The translations under genes and the position numbers were made by a program. This document shows, piece after piece, positions 1-6,838 of a stretch of DNA of 6,838 nucleotides (positions are counted from its first letter, which is position 1; each line of letters begins with the position of its first letter). Under the pieces are notes generated by a model. It ran no database searches, was not told the origin of the DNA, and saw nothing but the letters and a program-made list of their open reading frames with translations. The stretch lies in contig CAKZVG010000629.1 in NCBI GenBank assembly GCA_937921835.1, positions 1 through 6,838 on the forward strand. Reading direction: 5' to 3'. This stretch comes from an uncultured Bryobacteraceae bacterium (lineage in GTDB: Bacteria; Acidobacteriota; Terriglobia; Bryobacterales; Bryobacteraceae).

Positions 1-164
1 AGCGCCACCAGGTCCGGTTTCCCGTCGCCGTTCACGTCGGCGCCAAGGACTTGGTAGCCGCCGGTCAGGCCGGTGGCGATGGTCCGCGCCTGAAAGCGGG
101 GGAGAGCAGCGGCAGCCGGCAGCAGGCAAGGAATCAGGAGAAGAGCAAGCCAAGCACGTGGCAT
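1..164 (-). CDS. FG-GAP/VCBS-repeat secreted protein, N-terminal fragment
   Basis: Only the first 54 codons are present; the gene runs off the left edge of the window. Translation from the ATG at 164-162 gives a short basic start (MPRAW), a hydrophobic core rich in Leu and Ala at residues 6-20, and a likely signal peptidase I site near residues 19-21, so the product should be exported. After the signal peptide comes VLGADVNGDGKPDLVAL, with a calcium-loop pattern D43-x-N45-x-D47-x-x-x-D51. This is the hallmark of FG-GAP/VCBS repeats, which build beta-propellers in secreted or surface proteins. The total length and any further domains lie outside the window. The gene starts 16 bases after the stop codon of the upstream hydrolase gene on the same strand and has its own AGGGGG ribosome site, so co-transcription is likely. 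The repeat family is well supported; the specific function is unknown. Confidence 0.8.
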   Translation of the reverse strand, partial: MPRAWLALLLIPCLLPAAAALPRFQARTIATGLTGGYQVLGADVNGDGKPDLVA

Positions 165-173
165 CTACAATGG

Positions 174-179
174 CCCCCT
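174..179 (-). promoter_or_regulatory. Shine-Dalgarno AGGGGG for the VCBS-repeat gene
   Basis: Read on the minus strand, AGGGGG lies 9 bases upstream of the ATG at 164-162, inside the 16-base gap after the preceding stop codon. It fixes the start codon of the VCBS gene and suggests independent translation initiation within a shared transcript. Confidence 0.6.
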
Positions 180-180
180 G

Positions 181-1263
181 TCATTTGAGCAGGTCATCAA
201 AGAACCCCGTGCGGGGCAGTCCTTCGCGCAAAAAACCCGACACGGGCGGCGCGACCGATTCCGCGGCGCATTCGAAGACCAGGTGCCCGCAGCCGGCATC
301 TACCCGCACCGGGGAAATCCGCAGCAGGCGCGCGAATTCGAGCGAGGAGGCGGGATTCACCATCGCATCCTGCATCGAAACCACGATCAGCATCCTGGCC
401 CGCACCTCGGCGGCGGCGCGGGCGAGCGAGCCTCCCCAGCGTGCGGCCACGTCGTGGGACAGCATGGCCTCGAGCTGCCGGACGCGGTCGTTGGGGTCGA
501 AGGCGCGCTCGCGGTCGCGCTCCCGCGCGGCGGCCGAATACTTCTCGAAGCCCGAGCGCGGGGTCACGGCGGCGCGGTATGCCGGTGAGACGAGCGCGAA
601 GTGGTGCAGCAGGGTGAGGCTCACGATCTCCGGGCGCTGCTCGTATTCGCCGTCCCGGTAGTCCTTGTGTTCCCGGATGGCGTGCAGTTCGGCGTTCCAC
701 AGCAGCAGGTCGGCGGAGGCCAGTTGCGGGCTGCCGGCGATGGACACGGCGCGGCCGAGCAGCTCCGGGTGCGATACCGCCCACTCGAAGGTTTGCATGC
801 CGCCCATCGAGATGCCGATCACGGCGTGCAGTTTGCGAATGCCGAAGACCTCCTGGACCAGCCGCCGCTGGGCGTTCACCATGTCGGCGATGGTGACGCG
901 CGGAAACCGCAAGCGCGGCTGCGCGGCGCTGTTGGAGGGCGAGGAAGACACGCCGTTGGCCAGCGCGTCCACGGCGATCACGAAGAACCGGGAGGGGTCG
1001 GCGAGTTTGCCGGGCTCGGGGCCGATCAGCGCCTCCAGGTCTTTGGACGTTCCCGTGAACCAGGTAGGGAAAAGCACCGCGTTGCTCTTCTGTTCGTTTA
1101 GCGTTCCGAAGGTGCGGTAGCCGGCGCGGCAGTCCCGGATGACGCCGCCGCCCGCCAGCCGGAAGTCGCCGAGCGAGGCGTACTGCTGGGCTTCCCCGGC
1201 GGCGAGGCAGACGGCGAAGGGGATCGCCAGCAGCAGCGCGAAGCGTGGAGTTCCGCACGGCAT
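181..1263 (-). CDS. Secreted alpha/beta hydrolase of the homoserine O-acetyltransferase (MetX) fold
   Basis: A 360-residue protein with a signal peptide (hydrophobic stretch about residues 8-22, cleavage probably after AAGEA). The mature part follows the MetX-like alpha/beta hydrolase layout. The nucleophile elbow is GISMGGMQ with Ser152, preceded by the family segment FPRVTIADMV at about 120-129. The acid is Asp299 in SMQDAMVNP and the histidine is His327 in GCGHLVF, so the triad is complete. The usual MetX substrate-site stretch (N-x-GG-x-x-GS-x-GP) is replaced here by DALANGVSSSPSN at about 99-111. With the export signal, this argues against cytoplasmic methionine biosynthesis and for a secreted esterase, acyltransferase or other hydrolase of unknown substrate. 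A -10-like TAGAAT box sits 6 bases before the ATG, so the message may be leaderless; there is only a weak GGAA before the start. It is the first gene of a likely two-gene minus-strand operon. Fold confidence is high, substrate unknown. Confidence 0.85.
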   Translation of the reverse strand: MPCGTPRFALLLAIPFAVCLAAGEAQQYASLGDFRLAGGGVIRDCRAGYRTFGTLNEQKSNAVLFPTWFTGTSKDLEALIGPEPGKLADPSRFFVIAVDALANGVSSSPSNSAAQPRLRFPRVTIADMVNAQRRLVQEVFGIRKLHAVIGISMGGMQTFEWAVSHPELLGRAVSIAGSPQLASADLLLWNAELHAIREHKDYRDGEYEQRPEIVSLTLLHHFALVSPAYRAAVTPRSGFEKYSAAARERDRERAFDPNDRVRQLEAMLSHDVAARWGGSLARAAAEVRARMLIVVSMQDAMVNPASSLEFARLLRISPVRVDAGCGHLVFECAAESVAPPVSGFLREGLPRTGFFDDLLK

Positions 1264-1269
1264 GGTTCC

Positions 1270-1275
1270 ATTCTA
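1270..1275 (-). promoter_or_regulatory. -10 box (TAGAAT) for the minus-strand hydrolase operon, leaderless type
   Basis: On the minus strand TAGAAT matches the sigma-70 -10 consensus at 5 of 6 positions. It is followed by 6 bases and then the ATG at 1263-1261, so the expected transcription start falls on the A of the start codon. The -35 position 17 bases upstream (ATCCGA) is poor. This geometry is the known signature of leaderless genes in several bacterial phyla. The call is by inspection only. Confidence 0.45.
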
Positions 1276-1287
1276 CGCAGCCCGCCC

Positions 1288-1293
1288 TATACT
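1288..1293 (+). promoter_or_regulatory. -10 box (TATACT) for the deacetylase-like/esterase fusion gene
   Basis: TATACT matches the -10 consensus at 5 of 6 positions. Transcription would begin near base 1300, giving a leader of about 15 bases that opens directly with the ribosome-binding GGAGG. No good -35 box is visible (TTCCAT at 1266-1271, spacer 16). The predicted start lies downstream of the in-frame ATG at 1297, which supports the ATG at 1315 as the true start codon. The same CTATACT heptamer precedes dnaE. Confidence 0.45.
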
Positions 1294-1298
1294 CGGAT

Positions 1299-1304
1299 GG
1301 GAGG
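1299..1304 (+). promoter_or_regulatory. Shine-Dalgarno GGGAGG, decides start at 1315
   Basis: GGGAGG ends 10 bases before the ATG at 1315. The alternative in-frame ATG at 1297 overlaps this site and has no ribosome site of its own. From 1315 the protein opens with MRKR, a normal signal-peptide n-region, whereas starting at 1297 would add six residues of no evident use. Confidence 0.65.
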
Positions 1305-1314
1305 CTTGCAAGCG

Positions 1315-3417
1315 ATGAGAAAACGCGCGGGTGTTCTGCTCGGCTTGACAGCGGCCACGGCCCTGGCCGAGGTGAGAATCATCGACCCGCCCGACGGCGC
1401 GATCCTCAACCGGCACGACGGCGAGCGGACCGTCGAGGGGCTGCGCATCGCGGTGAAGGGAACCGCGCCCGGCCCGCACGTGACCGTCAACGGGCGCCGC
1501 GCCGAGGTGCGCGGCGGACAGTTTGAAACGACCGTCACGCTGACCGCCCGCGAGAACCGCATCGTGGCGGCGGCTGAAGGCGCCAGACACGCCGTCACCG
1601 TGCTCTGGGACCGCGACTCGATCCGGCGCTACCGCTTTTCGGTGGACGACAATATCCGCTGGCTCAAGGACGTGGCCGAAAAGCGTTACGCCTCGCTGTT
1701 TGAGAATCCCTACCTGGCCTCCTGGCGCGAAATGCACCGCAGATTCGGCGCCAGGATTCACTTCAACATCTACTACGAGACCGAAGGATTCAACCTGTCG
1801 CAGTTTCCGGACCGTTACCGTTCCGAGTTTCAGGCCAACCGCGACTGGATGCGGCTGACCTTTCACGCCCGCGCCAACGATCCGGACCGGCCCTATCGCA
1901 ACGCGCCGGCGTCGCAAGTGGTGGCCGATTACCGGCTGGTTACACGCGAGATCGAACGCTTCGCCGGGCGCGAATTACTCAGTCCGGTAACCACAATCCA
2001 CTGGGGCGAGGCCACGCGCGAGGCCTGCGCCGCGCTGCGCGCCGAGGGAATCACCACGCTGGCCGGATACTTCGAACTCCGCCAAGGGGCGCCGCGGGTG
2101 AGTTACTATCTCAACCCGGAGCAAGTTGCTTACTTAAGCGGCCGGGATTACTGGAAGGATACGTCCCTCGATCTTCTCTTCGTGCGCCACGACATGGTCG
2201 TCAACACGGTGCCGCTCAACGAGATCGTTCCGCGGCTGGAGAAACTGGCCGCCGACCCGCGCCAGTCGGAAGTCATCGAACTGATGATCCACGAGCAGCA
2301 GTATTATTCCGACTTCCGCGGCTACGCGCCGGATTACACGCAGCGCGTGGAGCGCGCCCTCGAATGGGTGACCAGAAACCGCTACCGGCCGGTTTTCTAC
2401 CTGGAGGGCTTCCTGGGGGCGCCGGAGCGGGAGGGCTTCATCGCGCCCGTTCCGAAGAGCGCGGCGGAATGGGCGCGACGCAGGACGGCGCTGCGCGCGG
2501 CGCTGCGGAAGCTGCTGGGGGAATGGCCGCCGATGTTCACTCCCAAACCCGAACTTACCGGGCGGGAAGCGCGCGCGGGATACACCCTCGAGCGCATCCG
2601 GTTCGACAACGGCGCGGGCGCCGCGGTGCCCGGCTATGTCCTCGTCCCGGAAGGGTGCACCGCCGCCGGGCCGGCCATTCTCTATCACCACTATCACGGC
2701 GGCAAGTACGAAAACGGCAAAGAGGAAACCATCACGCGCGCCTTTTCCATGCTGGATTTCGCGACCGGTGAGGCGCTGGCGCGCGCGGGCTATTTGGTGC
2801 TGGCCATCGACAGCTACGCCTTCGGCGAGCGGCGCATGAGCGGACCGGGCGGGCCGGCCGAGGAGGGCCGGGCCGCGGAGTGGTCGATCTTCAAGGATTT
2901 CCTCTGGCGCGGCCGGACCATGTGGGGCATGATGGTGCGCGACGACCTGCTGGCGCTCGAATACCTGCTAAGCCGTAAGGACGTGGATCCGAAGCGCGTA
3001 GGCGCGATGGGCATGAGCATGGGCAGCACGCGCACCTGGTGGGCGGCGGCCCTGGACGAGCGGATCAAGGTGGCGGTGAGCGTCGCCTGTCTCACGCGCT
3101 ATCAGGACCTGGCGGCCAACGGCGCGCACGCGCAACACGGTTTTTACTATTTCGTGCCGGGGATGTTGAAGGAGAAAATCGACACCGAGAGCGTCGTGGG
3201 GCTGATCGCGCCGCGCGCGCACCTGACGCTTACCGGCGCCGCCGACGCGGGATCGCCCTTCGAGGGCGTCCAACTGATCAACGATTTCCAGCGCCGCCTG
3301 TATGCGCTGCTCGGCCGCCCGGAAGCCTTCCGCGGGGTGTTGTACCCGGGCGCCGGGCACGTCTACACGCCGGAGATGTGGCGCGAAACGATGGAGTGGC
3401 TGAAGGAGCATCTCTAA
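1315..3417 (+). CDS. Secreted polysaccharide-deacetylase-like / alpha-beta hydrolase fusion (putative carbohydrate esterase)
   Basis: A 700-residue exported protein with four segments. Residues 1-18 are a signal peptide (MRKR, then a hydrophobic core ending ATALA). Residues 19-98 resemble a small Ig-like beta domain, with HVTVNGRRAEVRGGQF and a following beta strand as in glucodextranase-B-type modules. Residues 105-375 look like a NodB/polysaccharide-deacetylase-like barrel: SVDD (Asp111-Asp112), FHA (His184), TIHWGEATREA (His229), FVRHD (His292) and LMIHEQQYY (His326) are candidate metal or catalytic residues, though the canonical H-x3-H pair is not seen. Residues 405-700 form an alpha/beta hydrolase of the acetyl-xylan-esterase/dienelactone-hydrolase type: oxyanion-region YHHYHGG at 458-463, nucleophile Ser568 in GMSMGS, acid Asp644 in TGAADAG, and His682 in GAGHVYTP. 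A secreted enzyme removing acyl groups from a polysaccharide or glycan is the most natural reading; the substrate is not determined. It is transcribed divergently from the secreted hydrolase operon. The hydrolase domain is secure, the middle domain moderately so. Confidence 0.82.
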   Translation: MRKRAGVLLGLTAATALAEVRIIDPPDGAILNRHDGERTVEGLRIAVKGTAPGPHVTVNGRRAEVRGGQFETTVTLTARENRIVAAAEGARHAVTVLWDRDSIRRYRFSVDDNIRWLKDVAEKRYASLFENPYLASWREMHRRFGARIHFNIYYETEGFNLSQFPDRYRSEFQANRDWMRLTFHARANDPDRPYRNAPASQVVADYRLVTREIERFAGRELLSPVTTIHWGEATREACAALRAEGITTLAGYFELRQGAPRVSYYLNPEQVAYLSGRDYWKDTSLDLLFVRHDMVVNTVPLNEIVPRLEKLAADPRQSEVIELMIHEQQYYSDFRGYAPDYTQRVERALEWVTRNRYRPVFYLEGFLGAPEREGFIAPVPKSAAEWARRRTALRAALRKLLGEWPPMFTPKPELTGREARAGYTLERIRFDNGAGAAVPGYVLVPEGCTAAGPAILYHHYHGGKYENGKEETITRAFSMLDFATGEALARAGYLVLAIDSYAFGERRMSGPGGPAEEGRAAEWSIFKDFLWRGRTMWGMMVRDDLLALEYLLSRKDVDPKRVGAMGMSMGSTRTWWAAALDERIKVAVSVACLTRYQDLAANGAHAQHGFYYFVPGMLKEKIDTESVVGLIAPRAHLTLTGAADAGSPFEGVQLINDFQRRLYALLGRPEAFRGVLYPGAGHVYTPEMWRETMEWLKEHL

Positions 3418-3433
3418 GGGCGGCGGTCCGCCC
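3418..3433. terminator. GC hairpin between convergent genes, possible bidirectional terminator
   Basis: GGGCGG (3418-3423) and CCGCCC (3428-3433) form a perfect 6-bp stem around a CGGT loop. The hairpin fills almost the whole 18-base gap between the TAA of the plus-strand esterase gene and the stop codon of the minus-strand desaturase gene. There is no T-run on either side, so it is not a classical intrinsic terminator; the placement is what suggests transcript ending in both directions. Confidence 0.45.
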
Positions 3434-3435
3434 CG

Positions 3436-4155
3436 TCAGGCCGCTTTCGCCGCGGGCAGCGGTTTCACCTTCGCCAGTCCCAGCTTCTCAAGCAGCCGGA
3501 TGGCCGGCCAGGCGGGATCGAACTCGCCGCGGCGGAACGCCATGCAGGCCGCGGCCGGGTAGGCGTGGTGGTTGTTGTGCAGTCCTTCTCCCCCGGTGAC
3601 CAGGGCGATGCTTTGCACGTTGGTCGCGAGGTTGTTGAAATTGCGGTAGCCGATCATGTGGCAGATACTGTTGATGCTGGAATTCAGCAGGATGTAGGCC
3701 ACCACGTGAAAGGTCCACGCGGCCAGTCCCCAGGCCCAGCCGAACAGCAGCATGAAGATGGCCAGGCCGGCCAGGACGCCGTACTCGACGCCCGGAATCC
3801 GGTCGAGCAGGTCGCGGCGGTAGTCGGGCGTGTACTTGGAGATGGTTTGGGCGTTGGCGCACTCCCGCCGGTAGTAGAAAAAGTTTCCGAAAAAGACCTT
3901 CCACAGGCCGTAGATATAGGGGCTGTGCGGATCGCCTTCCTGGTCCGAGAAGTGATGATGCTTGCGGTGCACCGCCACCCATTGCCTCGGCACCACGCCG
4001 GTGAACAACGCCAGGTGCAGGTGCATCAGGAATCTCGCGGCCGGATGCAACTCCAATCCGCGGTGCGCGAGCGCGCGGTGCAAATAAATGGTGGTGCAGA
4101 ATACGGAAATCTGCAATACGGCCACGGTCAGAACGGCCATCCAGACGAAACTCAT
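3436..4155 (-). CDS. Membrane fatty-acid (acyl-CoA/acyl-lipid) desaturase, delta-9 type
   Basis: A 239-residue integral membrane di-iron desaturase that would introduce a cis double bond into a saturated acyl chain and so adjust membrane fluidity. All three histidine boxes are present: H26-RALA-H31, H63-RK-H66-H67 and H193-NN-H196-H197. There is also the conserved N-S-x-x-H motif (NSICH, 162-166) seen in stearoyl-CoA-type enzymes. Hydrophobic segments at about 4-24, 40-56, 125-143 and 144-160 fit the usual four-helix arrangement. At 239 residues it is shorter than the usual 300 or more, because the regions before the first box and after the third are brief; no key residue is missing. GGAG at 4161-4164 (minus strand) sits 5 bases before the ATG and supports this start. 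It is convergent with the esterase gene and divergent from dnaE. Whether the substrate is acyl-CoA or lipid-bound cannot be told from the sequence. Confidence 0.9.
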   Translation of the reverse strand: MSFVWMAVLTVAVLQISVFCTTIYLHRALAHRGLELHPAARFLMHLHLALFTGVVPRQWVAVHRKHHHFSDQEGDPHSPYIYGLWKVFFGNFFYYRRECANAQTISKYTPDYRRDLLDRIPGVEYGVLAGLAIFMLLFGWAWGLAAWTFHVVAYILLNSSINSICHMIGYRNFNNLATNVQSIALVTGGEGLHNNHHAYPAAACMAFRRGEFDPAWPAIRLLEKLGLAKVKPLPAAKAA

Positions 4156-4160
4156 GCTCT

Positions 4161-4164
4161 CTCC
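4161..4164 (-). promoter_or_regulatory. Shine-Dalgarno GGAG for the desaturase gene
   Basis: On the minus strand GGAGAGAGC immediately precedes the ATG at 4155-4153. The GGAG core is 5 bases from the start codon. Unlike the hydrolase gene at 1263 and dnaE, this gene clearly carries a conventional ribosome site. Confidence 0.6.
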
Positions 4165-4192
4165 AGTCGGTACGATTCAAGCGCGTCGGGGG

Positions 4193-4209
4193 CAGTCTGA
4201 TTCAGGCTG
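4193..4209. promoter_or_regulatory. 17-bp near-palindrome, candidate operator for the desaturase gene
   Basis: CAGTCTGATTCAGGCTG is an inverted repeat with 8-bp arms around a central T (4201) and a single mismatched pair (4196/4206). It lies in the intergenic region 37 bases upstream of the desaturase start codon, downstream of the putative -10 box at 4249-4254. The size and symmetry fit a dimeric regulator site, such as those used by GntR- or TetR-type lipid regulators. It could instead act as an RNA hairpin in the leader (7-position stem with one mismatch, AAU loop). No regulator gene is in the window, and chance cannot be excluded. Confidence 0.35.
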
Positions 4210-4248
4210 GATACACCGCACTCACGCTTCCCAGTGGCGCTAACTTCA

Positions 4249-4257
4249 ATGATAGCA
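4249..4257 (-). promoter_or_regulatory. Extended -10 box (TGCTATCAT) for the desaturase gene
   Basis: On the minus strand TGC-TATCAT matches the extended -10 pattern TGnTATAAT, with one mismatch in the hexamer. The expected start near 4242 would give a leader of roughly 87 bases that contains the 17-bp near-palindrome and the GGAG ribosome site. No convincing -35 box is visible, which is acceptable for extended -10 promoters. Confidence 0.4.
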
Positions 4258-4261
4258 GACG

Positions 4262-4276
4262 GGCGGCCGCGCCGCC
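4262..4276. repeat. GC-rich perfect inverted repeat in the desaturase-dnaE intergenic region
   Basis: GGCGGC (4262-4267) and GCCGCC (4271-4276) are perfect complements around CGC. The repeat lies between the two divergent -10 boxes, followed on the plus strand by a G-rich stretch (4282-4299) with runs of 5, 4, 2 and 2 Gs. It may insulate the two promoters or simply reflect base composition. Confidence 0.35.
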
Positions 4277-4300
4277 AGCGCGGGGGCGTGGGGCGGCGGC

Positions 4301-4306
4301 TATACT
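4301..4306 (+). promoter_or_regulatory. -10 box (TATACT) for dnaE, near-leaderless
   Basis: TATACT (5 of 6 consensus positions) ends 10 bases before the ATG at 4317. The expected transcription start near 4313 leaves a leader of only about 4 bases (TGGA), too short for a normal ribosome site. No TTGACA-like -35 box is seen; that position is G-rich. Confidence 0.45.
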
Positions 4307-4316
4307 GGTACCTGGA

Positions 4317-6838
<2,522 letters not shown>

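Noticed and set aside
601..1101. Plus-strand open frame opposite the MetX-fold hydrolase gene
   Set aside because: Shadow of a well-supported gene with signal peptide and catalytic triad; its own translation shows no domain.
181..1263. Annotation of this gene as metX, methionine biosynthesis
   Set aside because: Export signal present and the homoserine-site motif absent; only the fold and triad are shared.
1297..1314. Upstream in-frame ATG as start of the esterase fusion
   Set aside because: It overlaps the GGGAGG ribosome site and lies before the predicted transcription start; the ATG at 1315 gives a normal signal peptide.
1273..1917. Minus-strand open frame opposite the start of the esterase fusion gene
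   Set aside because: It overlaps conserved coding sequence and the divergent promoter and shows only compositional Val/Gly/Arg richness.

Overview
The window is GC-rich bacterial chromosomal DNA, judged by eye to be well above 60% G+C, packed with protein genes that have strongly GC-biased third codon positions. There is no sign of a mobile element, phage, CRISPR array or RNA gene. The gene types suggest a soil or sediment Acidobacteriota of the Bryobacter/Solibacter kind: an FG-GAP/VCBS secreted protein, a secreted MetX-fold hydrolase, a secreted deacetylase-like/esterase fusion, a short stearoyl-type desaturase, and a DnaE1 with an intact PHP site. This assignment is inferred from gene style and not proven.

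Layout. (1) Positions 1-1263, minus strand: a secreted alpha/beta hydrolase of the homoserine-acetyltransferase fold is followed 16 bases downstream by the 5' end of an FG-GAP/VCBS repeat protein gene that leaves the window at base 1. The two look like one transcription unit. (2) Positions 1264-1314: a very compact divergent promoter region, with a leaderless-type -10 box for the minus operon and a TATACT box for the plus gene. (3) Positions 1315-3417, plus strand: a 700-residue secreted protein with a signal peptide, an Ig-like domain, a polysaccharide-deacetylase-like domain and a C-terminal alpha/beta hydrolase with a complete Ser-Asp-His triad. (4) Positions 3418-3435: a GC hairpin between convergent genes. 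(5) Positions 3436-4155, minus strand: a membrane fatty-acid desaturase with three histidine boxes. (6) Positions 4156-4316: a 161-base divergent control region holding a 17-bp near-palindrome, an extended -10 box facing the desaturase, a GC hairpin and a TATACT box facing dnaE. (7) Positions 4317 to the window end, plus strand: the first 840 codons of dnaE, the replicative DNA polymerase III alpha subunit.

How the genes relate. The left half (three secreted proteins, two of them predicted hydrolases read from one shared divergent promoter) may be a small extracellular degradation locus, with the large fusion esterase its most distinctive member. The right half is housekeeping: membrane lipid desaturation and chromosome replication, with no evident functional link to the left half. 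I see no convincing multi-gene undescribed system. The points most worth a second look are the three-module fusion protein, the overlapping divergent promoter and the palindrome upstream of the desaturase.
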